From Bryoerythrophyllum caledonicum (lineage: Eukaryota; Streptophyta; Bryopsida; Pottiales; Pottiaceae), in NCBI GenBank assembly GCA_963971425.1, contig OZ020517.1, forward strand, positions 24,252,462 through 24,316,461: DNA of 64,000 nt. Direction: 5' to 3'. This document shows, one piece after another, positions 1 to 11,625 of this stretch. The notes below the pieces were generated by a model. It was not told the origin of the DNA. It made no database searches and saw only the letters and a list, made by a program, of their open reading frames with translations. Within the stretch, counting starts at the first letter, position 1. Each line of letters begins with the position of its first letter. A program made the position numbers and the translations under genes.

Positions 1-60
1 CTGTTAGATTCCGACACAAATTCTCACCCCATTTGTTGAAAGCACACAAATCCTCAAAAC

Positions 61-1094
61 TTAACTCCCAAATGGCCAAGTGTAAATAATGGGCTTTTGA
101 AAGTTCGGTCAAGTTCATGTGGTGTCAATTTCCAACATTCTACTTTGAATTATTTTTTTTACTATAGAAGGACATTACTAAGACCTCAGTGGTAGAACAA
201 TTTTTTTCTAAATCCGACATTTATTGAAAAAATTATGGGGTTTTGAATTTCAAATGGGAAGACCGTGCACTTTGGGCACCTCCAAAAACTTTTGCTAGGA
301 CACTCTATTGCATGTGAGATTTTCAATACTTCCAAGTAATATTATTTACCTTCACAATATCAAAAAAAATTCTTGTCTTTGGTGAAAAATAGCATATTAA
401 CCCAAGTCAAACATTTTCACACATTGTCACACATTGTCACACATTGTCACACATTGTCACACATCGTCACACATTGTCACACATTGTCACATTGTCACAC
501 ATCGTCACACATTGTCAGGTAAGGAACCAAAAAAACTTCTGCAATTCCACATAGAACCTAGAGATCTTCACATTTGTACTTTTTATTTATTCCACAACAA
601 TATGCAGTTCAAATCTTCTTTTCGACCATTCGGATTATCAACCTAAAACATATTTAGTTCACAACAAATTTAAACATGAATTGGCAAAATTTGAACCTTT
701 ACTTCTTGCACAGTTGTTTTGAATATGCTACACCCCTCTTCTACCTTTAAAAAATGGTGAATAAGTAACTAACATCATGATTAACACGATGGTAATAGAT
801 TTGGAACTTGTGTAGTGCAAAAATTTGACATCAAGTGAAGTCAAAGTCTGCTCATCCACTGAACGCGGGGAAGAAAATGACCCATTTGCTTGCCTTCAAA
901 CACTATATTATTTCAATCCGTGCGGTCAAAGTGAACAAAATTTTGAGAGTATGTTACTTAACAAGCCTTATTTGAGATCATACGGTCAAAACTAGAAATA
1001 AAAGTTCATGTATCCTTTTTCCATTCACAACACTAGAATCCTATAATTCTGAAGTGTTTTGGGTGTGAAATTGTCACAGTACCTTATGGATTAA
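61..1094 (+). mobile_element. TTAA-flanked non-autonomous element, copy 1
   Basis: The copy begins TTAACTCCCAAATGG and ends in a decayed TTATGGATTAA. Its interior is homologous in direct orientation to the better-preserved copy at 44740-45678: both contain CTCCAAAAACTTTTGCTAGG, then a phrase on serial TTTCACACATTG, then TTTCAATCNGTGCNGTCAA. It is also homologous in inverted orientation to the next copy at 1183-2250. No coding frame is credible. TTAA target sites with CC(C) starts are the hallmark of the piggyBac superfamily; assignment to it is inference because no transposase is present. Confidence 0.65.
421..517. repeat. 10-bp minisatellite inside TTAA copy 1
   Basis: About ten tandem units of acattgtcac, six of them in exact 10-base register over 421-480 with one T-to-C change, then two imperfect units. 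The sister elements carry only one or two such units at the same internal place (around 45086-45105, and around 1880 and 2712 on the other strand). The array is therefore a local expansion of a motif native to the element. The ORF it opens is only a translation of the repeat. Confidence 0.9.
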
Positions 1095-1182
1095 CTTAGG
1101 CCGTGGATCAAAAAAAGATGAAGTATTGGTCCCCCAAGTTTGCAAATTACTCCAATAGTGGCCACCTATGGGCCTCTCATCC

Positions 1183-2250
1183 TTAACCCCTAAATTTCTT
1201 TCACAATTTCACACCAAAAACACTTGATTACTGTTGATTTTGAAAGGATTACTGCAATGACTTTGAAAGGAGACAAAAATATATCTTCCCAAATTCAACC
1301 CCTAAATTTCCTTAACAATTTCACACAAAAAACACATTAGTATTGTTAATTCTAGTGCAATGAATGAGGAAAGAAACAAAAAAAAATCATTTATAGTTTC
1401 AACCGTAGGATCTCATTAAACACTCAATAAATAGCATACTCACAAAATTTCATCAACTTTGACCACATAGATTGAAAGATTATAGTGTTTGAAGTCAAGT
1501 AAATGGTTCATTTTCATCCTTGCATTGTGCAGATCAGTAGACTTTGACTTCACTTGGTGTTAAAGTTTTGCACTACACAAGGTCTAAATCCTTTATCATC
1601 ATGTTGATCATCATATTAACTCCCTGTACACCAATTTTTAGAGGTAGAGAAAGGGTGCATCACATTAAAAAAAAAATGTGCAAGGAGTGGAGGTTTAAAT
1701 AGTGCCAGTTCATGTTTTGTATTTTTTGGGAACAAAATATGTTTCAGAATGATAATCCCAACGGTCAATTTGAAGGTTTACACCACATCTTGTAGTAGGA
1801 AAAATGAAAAGTGAAAACTATGAAGATCTCAAAGTTTTATGCGAAAAAGAAGAAGTTATTTTTGTTCCTTGCCCGACAATGTGTGGCAATGTCAAAAAAA
1901 TCTTTGACTTGGGATAAAATGCATTTACTCACTTAAGACAAGAAATGTTCTTTGACAATATGTTAGGAAATAATCTTACTTGCTAGTATTGAAAATCTCG
2001 TATTTACTAGAGTGTCCAAGCAAAAGGTTTTGGAGTTCCTGACGTGCGTGCACTCTATAGTTTTTTCTTTAAGGTGGCATAATTTTTTTTCTATAATTCT
2101 AATGAGAAAAAAAATGATACTCCCATGTACCTCTTACCTTCTTGCATATATGTACAAAATTCTAAGAAATAAAAATATAAACTGCAACCATGGGAACGTG
2201 CGTGAAATTTGCAAAAGCCCACCTCGGGACTTTTTTCATTTAGGGGTTAA
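1183..2250 (-). mobile_element. TTAA-flanked non-autonomous element, copy 2
   Basis: The copy starts TTAACCCCTAAATTTC and ends CATTTAGGGGTTAA, giving a short terminal inverted repeat CCCCTAAAT flanked by TTAA. The body is the reverse complement of copy 1 over most of its length, including the motif for ATAGTGTTTGAAGT and the CACTACACAAGGTC phrase. The left end is internally duplicated: the first ~45 bases recur at about 1297-1345. It shares its right TTAA with the following copy. No coding potential is seen. Confidence 0.75.
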
Positions 2251-3119
2251 CCTTAGGATCTCAATTGAGACTTACTAAGTAAGATACTTACAAATTTTTT
2301 ACAGACTTTGACCGCATGGTTTGAAAAATCATAGTGTTTGAAGTAGAGAAAATGGTTCATTTTCTTCCTTGCATTGAATGGATCATCAGACTTTGACTTC
2401 ACTTGGTGTCAGTTTGTTGCACTACACAAGGTCTAAATTCATTACCATCATGTCAAGCATGGTATTAGTGTTTACACCAATTTTTAGAGGTAGAAAAGGG
2501 GTGTAGCAAATTCAAAAAATTGTGCAAGGATTGGAGGTTCAAATATTGCCAAATCTTGTATTATTTTCTTGTGAAGTTGATATGTTTAAGAATGAGAATC
2601 CAAACTATCATTAAGTAGGTTTCCACCACATCATGTAGTAGAAAAAATAGAACATTAAGATCTCAAAATTTAATGTGGAAAAATAAAAGTTTTTTTCATA
2701 CCTTGGCCGACAATGTGTGAAAATGTTTGACTCAGGATAAATATGTATTTCTCAACAAAAGACAAGAAATTTATTTTGACAATATGAAAGAAAATAATAT
2801 TATTTGGTAGTATTGAAAACCTCACATTCAAAAGAGTATCGTAGCAAAAGTTTTTGAAGTTGCCGATGCGCCCTCACTTGAGAACTTCTTTAAGATGGCC
2901 AACTTGGTCTGATGTGAATTAATATTATACTCCCATGTACCTGAGTACCTCTTGTCTTTTTGCATCTCTGTACAAAATTTCAAGAATTGGAAATATAAAT
3001 TGAGTTTGTAGATTTTTGTGCTGAAATGAACCCATTTTGTAGATGATTTTTTTGCCTAATCTACTAAACTCGTAGATTGACTCCGACTCTTGTGGTACAT
3101 GTAGGCGCTAAAGGGTTAA
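2247..3119 (-). mobile_element. TTAA-flanked non-autonomous element, copy 3
   Basis: It runs from the TTAA shared with copy 2 to GGCGCTAAAGGGTTAA. The right end matches the terminus of the element ending at 44484 (GGCGCCAAAGGGTTAA). Its interior repeats copy 2 in the same orientation: the CACTACACAAGGTC phrase, the GACAATGTGTG phrase, then a string on CTCCCATGTACC. It is a head-to-tail neighbour of copy 2. No ORF is credible. Confidence 0.7.
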
Positions 3120-3130
3120 TAGAAGTTTTT

Positions 3131-3607
3131 GACAGTTATATTTTGAAAGGAAAAATGTCATTCAAATACTTCAATGTAGGTCAGTGTTTGGCCACCCATT
3201 TGGATAAGGTAAGCCCCCCTTAAACCAACAAGTTAACGAATGTGCATATATGGAGAGGTGAGATAATTATACTATTATTTTTCAGTGATAGCCAATAAAA
3301 TTACAATTCCAACCCAAGTGATTTCATATTTTTTCGATAAAAACTAAATTAGTTATGAATTTCCTAACTGTGGAGCCATGTTTAGTGGGTGGCCAGCAGT
3401 AGGTACCTCCATAACCAACGACCAAAAGTAAGGGTCTTGACTAATGGCAAACCTCCATTGGAAGCTGAGTTGGTGGTAATGGGATGGAAGAGGCGTTGGC
3501 TATGGGTTATTATTGGTTATGGAGGAGCCTTACCTTATATTTTGAAGGGAAAAATGTCATTCAAATACTTCAATGTAGGTCACTATTTGGCCACCCATTT
3601 GGATAAT
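3131..3607. repeat. 75-bp direct repeat pair (3131-3207 and 3531-3607)
   Basis: A segment containing GGAAAAATGTCATTCAAATA and ending GGCCACCCATTTGGATAA occurs twice about 400 bases apart with few differences. The first copy begins just after the right TTAA of copy 3. The sequence between and after the copies (to about 3700) is ordinary AT-rich DNA in which I see no gene. The repeat could be an ancestral exon or flank duplicated when the TTAA elements arrived. Confidence 0.7.
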
Positions 3608-3699
3608 GAGTTCCACCAAATGTGGACGTTATGCTTACATGAGTATGGTTGAGAGTACACGTACCTTTTGTCAGGCTGTAGATTGCACAGTATTTCGTA

Positions 3700-4613
3700 G
3701 AAGGAGGTTAATACGTAGATTACCCAGCGTGACGGTTGGAATTGAATTTCAAATATGGTGGAGCCGTTAGCCTCTGAAATCTACGGAACCCAAGTCTCCC
3801 AAGTCCCATATCTACCGATTTCTAAATCCACGAAAACGTCAAGAAGAAGGAGACGACAAGTGATTTGAAAAGCTGTTGCTACTCACCTCGGAGCTATGGA
3901 GGGAGACCTGCAGTACAGCCTGCGCTCATGACGAGACGACGCCCTAGCCGTTGCGGTCTGCAGCTTATAGAGCAGAATTGCGATCACCTGTATGTTCTTG
4001 CCGAGGAGAACGTCAAGGCATCTCCGCGGTTTTTCTTGCAGTGCACGGAGCCACTGGATGCGCCCTGATCTGGAGGGTAAGGGAGCGGAAGCGCGGCTGG
4101 ATTGCCATTGTTGACGTTGTTGTACCGGAGAGAGCGCTGGAGATCGGAGGCGGAGAAATTGGTGATTTTTCAGGTATTTTGAAGTGATTTCGGAATGGCT
4201 GTTTACAGATTTCTATGCAGTACGTGAGAGGTTCTAATTTGTAGCACTTGTTACGAATTCGCCATGGCGTTGAAAAAAAATGTGAGGGAGTAGTCTTAGA
4301 CGCGCAATTTTCTGTCGACCTTGTAGAAAGGGAGTTAGTTTGAGTACTCGTGTGAGACGGATGCGCAGAAATTTCACTCTGTGTTGTGGCATGTGCAGAC
4401 CGGATTCAAGCTTGGAGTGACAGTACTTTTTTGATTTTCATGAGGTGTGATGGTTGTGATACAACGAACATCCGTACTATCGACGAGTGCATGAAGAGCA
4501 CATTGAAGCATCAAAGACGAGTTGTGTATGCTCCTTAAAAGTTATGATTAATTTGTCGCCAACCATTACAAAGGCGTTCGTAGAAGCTGGTGCTGAAGCA
4601 TTATTTGTAACCG
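3700..4613 (+). other. GC-richer 5' leader of the coiled-coil gene
   Basis: Base composition rises sharply here compared with the AT-rich DNA on the left, as expected near a plant promoter and 5' UTR. A good splice donor (GGAG|GGTAAGGG region, about 4072-4080) suggests a 5' UTR intron ending somewhere before 4600. An in-frame TAA sits one codon before the ATG at 4614. Short ORFs in the leader have no recognisable product. I could not place a transcription start. Confidence 0.4.
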
Positions 4614-7600
4614 ATGCGAATTCGTTGTGAGGGAACGGGAAAGATGTCTGGCGAATATAGCAGTTCCGGGATGTCCCCTTGGATTCCTGTCGACGAGCTC
4701 TCCGATTCTGTGAATATCGGAGAGGACGAGCTGCATAGATTTCTCTCCGCGGATGAGGAATCTTGCAACTTTGACGTGGACATCACGCATCTTGAGATGA
4801 ACGTTCCTGAAATTCAAGTGTTCATCACCAGCCAGCAGACTCCGCTGAATTCTTCCAGCTCAGGGCTTCTCAACAACGGCACGAACGCAGAGGTCACATC
4901 CGGCTTCGTATCGAGGAAGGAGCGGCCTGGTCGTTTGGGTAAGAAAGACGGCTGGCGGAAGCAAGCCGCAGTCTTAAAGGCTAAGTGTGAAGTATTGAGG
5001 ATGGAAAAAGAGCTTTCAAGACAACGGTGGGAGGAAGGGTGCGCTGAAATGGCGGAGACCGCGCAAATGGCGTACTCTCTACGAGTGGCTGTGGAGTCTA
5101 TTATTGAACCTGTATGTAAGTTGTAAACGCCATTTCTTGCTTGCTTGTCAACTTGCGTTAAACTGTATGAAATCGAATCGCTTAGGAAGTGATCCTGTCG
5201 CTAGTTTTTTTTGCTTTTGAACCCTGTGTTGGCCGTCGAGTTCGGAATGGGTAGACTTAGTACTGTTGAATACGGTAGAGCTATTTGTAAGTTCATCCAA
5301 ACATTCAATACGATACTAGCCTTTTGATTCATTATAGTACCAGTCTTTTTAGTCATAATACTACCATCAGTTAAGCCTGCATGGTTATTAGATGTGGAAG
5401 AGCTTGGTATTTTCTTAAGTAGAATCCCTTTTTACTGCGGAGGATCTTCGTGGTCTCTAAAGTCGAGGTCAAGGTATCTTTAGCCGCCTTTGAAGGAGAG
5501 GTAATCTCTTACCATGAATCTTGAAAAAGAGGTCAAAACTCAAGACATCTCGGACTCACTTTACAAATAACTCTAGTATCCTTCAAACCTATTTGCCTCA
5601 TAATCTGGTCAGAAAGGACATCCTCACTTCTAGAACTTACAGCAAACGTGGGTTCTCTGAGCAGTGTTTACTCGATTTGCCCAGACGTATAATTGTTTGG
5701 ACAGATATCTCATATTCCAGTTTGAAACGCAGGAAAGGAGACGGGGAACATTTTCAGCGCCTTGCACACCTCGCGGAGGAGAACCGCAGGAAGAACAGAA
5801 TTATGGTCTGGATACTAGACTCCGGAAACTGAAAGCTAGCTCGGCAATGCGGAGTAAAGAGATGAATCGTGGAGCACAACTGGACCTTGGAAGTCAAGCG
5901 GAGGAATTGCACAGAAGAATTGAGATGCTGCAGCAGAAATCTCAACTCCCTTGTTCGAACATCAGCACTCCACATGAAAGTGACTGCGAGATGCATCAGT
6001 GTGATCAAGTGAGATTCAAATTGTTTCTGATTTCTCATTTGTAGCATACTTTTTAATTGCTCTTGAGGCACCAATCCCCGCAACTGTTGAAGACGGAACT
6101 CTGGGTTGCCTTTAATCTCTGCATGAATCTACTGCCATGACTTAAAATATTCATCGTCGAAATTCTAATAGTCACTCCACTCTGTCAGCAGTCGGTTGAG
6201 AACGACGACACGGAATCATCCTGCTACAGCCCGTCAAGAGCGAATGATGCAATTTACAGATTGCTTAAACAGGCGGTAAGTGGTCGAAGTGCCTCTGGAA
6301 CAGAAAAAGGTCCTGACATGATGATCTTCAATCATTTAAAGATATCATGATATGGTACGCTCGTGTAGGAGCACATGTGAATGTTGCTTACGGGCCACGA
6401 CTAATATCGATTGGCAGCACTCATTCAACAGGAGGATGGTTGTATCTTGGAGGAGGAGCATGCTAAACAACTGCAAACTAAAGAAACCATCCGGGAGATT
6501 CTTGCTCAGGTACGTGCAAAAGTTGATAAAATTCATTAACACATATCTCAGTTAATTTCTTCGAATCGACCAAATGAGGTTTCATGGTTTCCTCAGGCGA
6601 AAGAGTTTGGTACGTCAGAGCCCTCACGTTTCGATTGAAGAATGGTTTGTGGTACGTATATTTTGCAGATTAACGCCGAGGCTGAGCAATGGATTCACGT
6701 CCAGGGAGTGCTGAAAAATGTAAGCGTAGAAATGGCCACCATGCAGCAATCATGTATGAGATGGGAGAAGCGTGCTCTCGATGCTGAAGCGCTCGCTGCT
6801 ACCAGGAAACGAGAGGTAATGTTGCTATTAAGAAGCTCCTGTTCTTAACTTCGGACAATGTCTCTTGCCAAGTTTTAGGGCTCGAACACGACTTTGTCGA
6901 ATAGATTGAGCCCAATCAAGTACCGTAGAGCAGTTTCTAAAAGTTGGAAGGGGGCTAATGGCTTACTCCTGCCATAATGAACAGGGAGAAGAATGGCTCG
7001 TGAAAGCTCAGACAGCTCAACAGAAGATTGAGAAGCTGGAAGTGGAGTTGACGCAGCTTCAAGAAACAATAGAAGGGGTCAAGCAAAGACATGCTCTTGA
7101 ACAGAGCAGGTGGTTGGATATAGGAAGCGGTCATACTGCCGGTATTAATCTTGGCAGCGTAGTAATTTTACCGCCGATTGCCGATATCAGCAGCTGCAGC
7201 TGCAGATGTACTGCTGTGGCCAGGGATCACCAAACGGAAGGCTGTAAACGCTCGTCCGTATTGTGCACTAACAACAGGCAAAACATCCTAGGGAGCCGCA
7301 TCTTGGAACCAACCAAGCTTGATAGAACTACGTCCGTACCTTCTCGACTTTCCACCCCACGTCGGCCTTGTGGATCTAGAGAAGGGAGTGAATCTGCAAA
7401 AGCAAGGCAGAAACCTCAAAACTCCAGCGCACCTTCAACCACTGAAGTGACCAAACCCAGACTCGCAATGGTACAAAAACAAGGAAAGGAGAGGTCGCTC
7501 TCTGTTGACAGATCGAGCCCTAGAGCACCAGTCCGGAAGGCCAGCCCCACTCGAAGCGCAAGTATATTCACTGAGAACCATGAGAACTTTTGTGTCAGTG

Positions 7601-7803
7601 TGAATGGCGACATCGCTGCAAAGAAGGTGTTCGGAACAAGAGGTCGAAGTCCTTCGAAAATTCCAGCTCGACAGTCTCCAGCTCCTGCCTGCAGAGGTCT
7701 ATCACCGACAAGGTCCAGTTCTACCGTCCAACATCAGCGTGGACCTCTGAAAGACGTGAAAACGAACATTCCAGTAAGGTACTTGGATGCTCTGAAAGTT
7801 TAA
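4614..7803 (+). CDS. Plant coiled-coil protein with basic Ser/Pro-rich tail (six exons)
   Basis: Proposed exons, all phase 0 with GT/AG borders: 4614-5111, 5721-6008, 6192-6275, 6432-6509, 6669-6815 and 6985-7803, giving about 637 residues. The start is the first ATG after an in-frame TAA. Residues ~1-100 are acidic and Ser-rich. There are heptad-like stretches near 125-165, 225-245 and 305-395 (for example the segment with EAEQW and the one with KIEKLEVELTQLQ). Residues ~450-637 are basic, with SPTRS and GRSPSK type motifs, as in many microtubule-associated tails. The overall plan (coiled coil plus basic Ser/Pro/Arg tail) suggests a cytoskeletal or scaffold role, but I do not recognise the family and assign no function. 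The exon 1 donor could instead be GTAAGT at 5116. A further exon near 7814-7923 is possible but does not join in frame from any donor I found. Confidence 0.7.
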
Positions 7804-8783
7804 GTTTCTCTTCAGTTGACTTGAATGATGTGATTGTCAAGGTTGCCGATCTGCAACCTGAGGCCTTGAATGAGGATATTGTGAAGTTCTTCCTTCGTCT
7901 TCTTCATTTAGAAGAAGTTACAGTATGTTCGTATTATAATTTCACTTTCACTGTATTTTCCTGAACTTGGATTTCCGATGCTGTCTTAGATTGCCAGTTT
8001 GCGATTCCCATGTATTTGAGATCGATAATAATTGTATACTAGATTAGGATGTTTGTAATCCTGATACTTTTTTTGTGACGTCAAGTTCATGTGAGTTTTA
8101 GTTTCATTTTGTAGTATCTTCCCGCGGGAGGCATACGCGTCATGATTTGTGCAGCAGGGGCTCGCGTATGCGCGGCCCTCAGCGTTCCAAATCCCAAAAC
8201 CACAATTAAGAAGCATCCTATTCCATCAGGACGCTGCGGCAGATCAATGGTTCGATTTTGCAATTAAGACTCAACATTGGTTTGATGTGGAGCAGAATTG
8301 GTTTGAGGATAACTGGTTTTGTTAAATTTAGCAACCGTGTGCCCTTTCACGAGGTAACAAATTAGATTGTGCCTCATTTGAAGGCTTGGGATTTGGTGAT
8401 GCACTTGGCTTGCAATGCAGCTAATTACCTTCCTAAAAAATTAGGATTACTCTTTAATATTCATTGTTTGTCTCTCGAATTCTCTGCAGAGGGTTCCAAA
8501 TCTGTGTTGATAATGCTGGCTATGGCTAATGCAGAATCTACGAGCGGAAGTGATGATTTTTCACATAATGTAATACGCTTGTAGATTGGCCATCAGCCAT
8601 AGCCAGCCATAGCCAGCGTTCAAGTGTGAGTTGAGTCCTAATATTTTAATGATCGAAGTTGAAAATCTGTATGCCCAGATATGAGAAAAATGGAGAGTAA
8701 TATAATGGATGAATGTCTATGGATAGATGAATGATCGAATTTGGAATAATTTCCTTGTGTTTGTGGGGATTCAATTTATTCTC
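7804..8783 (+). other. 3' flank of the coiled-coil gene; possible extra exon
   Basis: Just past the stop, 7814-7923 keeps an open, coding-looking frame (residues include VADLQPEALNED and FFLRLLHLEEV) preceded by a good acceptor (TTCTCTTCAG). No upstream donor gives the right phase, so it may belong to an alternative transcript or to a gene copy with an indel. The rest is AT-rich with a short GC-rich patch near 8120-8190 and small repeats of CAGCCATAGC at about 8592-8617. No other gene is seen. Confidence 0.4.
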
Positions 8784-8786
8784 TAA

Positions 8787-9178
8787 GAGCATCTCCACTC
8801 CCGGCGTGGAATTTTCCACGCTAAGTTGGAAAATCTACTCCACGCCAGGAGTGGATTAGGGTTTCGAGTAATAAGAGCTCCACTGCAAAGCTCTAAAATT
8901 TTCAACCCACAAAAATACTTTCACCTTTCACCTCCCACCACCAATGACACGGCGCCACGTGTTGCCACCAATGACATGGCACCACGCGGCGCGAGGGTAT
9001 GGGTGTGTTGCCAACATAAAAGAATGGCACACTCCCCCCATCCAAGGAGATTTTGGTGTGCCATGCACCAAAATTTCTAAAATTTTATAAAGTTTTTCCA
9101 TTTTGAGGTGTTGGGTGCAACTTTTTGACCTCACAAAACTCCAATTTGGTGATTCTCTGTCTCCGGGTGGAGATGCTC
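8787..9178. mobile_element. PIF/Harbinger-type MITE (392 bp)
   Basis: Terminal inverted repeats GAGCATCTCCACTCCCGG (left) and GAGCATCTCCACCCGG (right, reverse complement) are flanked on both sides by TAA (8784-8786 and 9179-9181). A 3-base TAA/TTA target duplication with a GAGCATCTCCA end is characteristic of plant PIF/Harbinger (Tourist-like) MITEs. The interior has no coding capacity. Confidence 0.9.
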
Positions 9179-9181
9179 TAA

Positions 9182-9834
9182 GTATGGTTGAAACACCTAA
9201 TTTGATTCATTTAAGATGCATTGTCTATTTCTGGACTACTGTTAATGCGTGGATAATTTTCGTAATCAGGAAGGAGATTTTGTATTGAAATTTACATTTC
9301 ACCAAAACACCTAAAAGTTGCCCATTTGCTGTGGAAATGTAGAAATCACACTGATCTTTTGAATTTAGAGTGCAATGAGAATTCGTTTTAAGCTATCTCT
9401 TATTATGTTAGAATCTCATATAAGTTATGCAAAATACGCTCCCTAAAAACTTACTTTTAAGTGTTATGTGTCATGTCATGTCTCACTTCCTACTTCATTG
9501 GTTTTGCTTTTAAGAGAGTGAAAGTTGAAAAAATAGGAGAAATTTCAGGGTAGTTATCAAGGGCAGTGAAAAGTAGTGTAAGGCAATCAAATCGGTTGAG
9601 TAAGACTAGTGTAGGGTTTACAATGACATTTGGGTTAAAATTGTCTCAATGGTTGAAATTTTTGGATGAAAACTTGCCAGCGAGATGAAAATGAAATTGT
9701 TATTTATTATTAAGATCAAGTTTTATTTGTGTTGTATGTTATACCATTGTATGTGTTATGGTTTTTTTGCAATAACATATAAAGAGTTCTCACTATAACT
9801 TGTTATACACGTAACACATTATAACAATTTAGTA
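9182..9834. other. AT-rich intergenic DNA, no gene seen
   Basis: No credible ORF, RNA gene or terminal repeat was found. It leads into the satellite that starts at about 9835. Confidence 0.5.
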
Positions 9835-10553
9835 TTTGCTACATATAGTATGAAAGCTATTTGCTACATATAGTATGAACGCTATTTGCTATATACAATA
9901 TGAATAGTAGTTGCTACATAGAGTATGAACATTGCTTGCTACATATAGTATGATCAATATTCTCTATATATAGTATAAAGAATATTTGCTATATACAATA
10001 TAAAGAGTAATAATTTGCTACATATAGTGGAAAGAGTATTTGCTATATACAATATAAAGAGTATTTGCTAGATATAATATAAGAGTATTTGCTACGTATA
10101 GTATAAAAAGTATTTGCCACATATAGCATATAGAGTGTTTGCAACATGTAGTATGAATTTTTTTGCGACATCAATAGACTATATACTTAGACTAAGTATG
10201 AATATTGATTACTACATATAGTTTAAACATCATTTGCTGCATATGATGTGAACAATATTTGCCATCTAAATAGTTGAATAGTATTTTCCACATATAGTAT
10301 GAATTCTTTTTGCTTTATATATGAAAATTATTTGCTATATAGAGTATGAATTTTACTTGCTACATATGATATAAACATAATTTGTTATCATATTTTGGAT
10401 AGTATTTACTACATATATTATGAATATTATTTGCTCCATATAGTATGTAAATTTTCTATATTTAGTAAAATAGTATTTGCTACATTGTTATAATATGAAA
10501 TTAATGAATAAAATTTGCTACATATAGTATGAATATTATTTGTTATATACATA

Positions 10554-10882
10554 CTAGAGTGTTACCCGTGTCCTCCGGACACAACATTTTTTTGTGTTGA
10601 GTCCACACCTCCCCGTCCCCTAGCCCTTTCCCTCCAATCCATCGTCCCCCCCCGTCCTTGTCCCCTTGTCCCCCGTCCCCCATCCCCCGTCCCGTCCTTT
10701 TATCCAAAATCCTAACTTTTAGCTTTGCATTTTATCCAAAACCCTAACTTTTAGCTTAATTTTTTAGCTTTTAGTGTTTTTCCGCGATGCATCACTTTTA
10801 CATCCAAGCTCGATGCGTTCATCCATCCACACGTTCATCCATTCGACGCGTCCTTCATCTTGTATTCTTTTATAGATATAGA
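10554..10882 (-). mobile_element. Non-autonomous Helitron (minus orientation)
   Basis: Read on the minus strand, it starts TCTATATCTATAAAAG after an A, and ends in CTAG before a T. Ten bases before CTAG is a hairpin of six pairs, GTGTCC/GGACAC with a three-base loop (10568-10582). TC start, CTRR end, subterminal hairpin and A/T insertion are the defining Helitron features. The interior holds a strongly G-rich minus-strand block (10605-10700). The start could be a few bases either way because the flank is repetitive. No Rep/helicase is encoded. Confidence 0.85.
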
Positions 10883-11195
10883 TAATATAAACTATATTTG
10901 CCACAAATGGTGTGTTTGATCTTTTCTATATATAGGTTGACTAGTATCTACTAAATATAGTTTGAATATTGTTAGCCACATATAGTATGAACACAATTTG
11001 TAATGTATACTATGAGTATGATTTGCCATATATAGTATAAATAGTATTGTATGAACTTGTAGGTGTATCTTACAAGTTTGTAAGTCTGGTAAAACTCCAC
11101 AACCATTGTGGAAAATTAAAATATATATCATTTGCTACATATAGTATGACCTAAGCACTACATAAAAATATGAATATTACCTAGTACACATAGTA

Positions 11196-11501
11196 GAGTT
11201 TTCCTGAAAGTGCTTCCTGAATGAGCAAGTCAGGATGCCAGAGAGTACGAGATGTATTAATGGAATAATGAGAGCATGAGGGAATTTCATATCGCCTTTT
11301 TGTGCACCAATGAAATGCTTTGCAATCAATGTTCTTGGGCCCTCCCCCATAGTACGCTAAGTTCTCACAAGGGTTGACAAATAGTTTCCCCAAACCTTTC
11401 CCAAGGCAAGACACCATGTGCATGTGGTCCCGGTTACTAACATAAGACCCTAAGATTCGGGGTACCTATCCAGTGTATTTTGGTGACTTTCAGGAAAACT
11501 C
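11196..11501. mobile_element. 306-bp MITE with 16-bp perfect TIRs
   Basis: The ends are GAGTTTTCCTGAAAGT and its exact inverted copy (11486-11501). Flanks TAGTA and AAGTA suggest a short AGTA-like target duplication, but the superfamily is unclear. It is inserted in the satellite array. The small ORF inside has no recognisable product. Confidence 0.8.
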
Positions 11502-11625
11502 AAGTACACTTTTCTTGAAAGTCAAGTATGTATATAATTTGTTATATATATAGTACAAACAATGGTAACTATATATAGTACAAATAGTATGTACGACATA
11601 GTATGAATATTGTTTGTTTGTCACA

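Larger units (their letters stand above)
9835..11625. repeat. Degenerate satellite of ~25-bp TTTGCTACATATAGTATGAA units, with insertions
   Basis: Dozens of diverged units built on TTTGCTACATATAGTATGAA occupy 9835-10553, 10883-11195 and 11502-11625. The three blocks were one array, since split by a Helitron (10554-10882) and a MITE (11196-11501). Units vary in length (about 20-30 bases) and drift in sequence, so the array is old. It is extremely AT-rich and non-coding. Confidence 0.85.

Noticed and set aside
421-517. Short direct repeats as a CRISPR array
   Set aside because: Units are contiguous without spacers and lie in a plant transposon.
1171-3119. TTTAGGGG motifs as interstitial telomere repeats
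   Set aside because: Each is a single copy next to TTAA at an element end, not a tandem TTTAGGG array.
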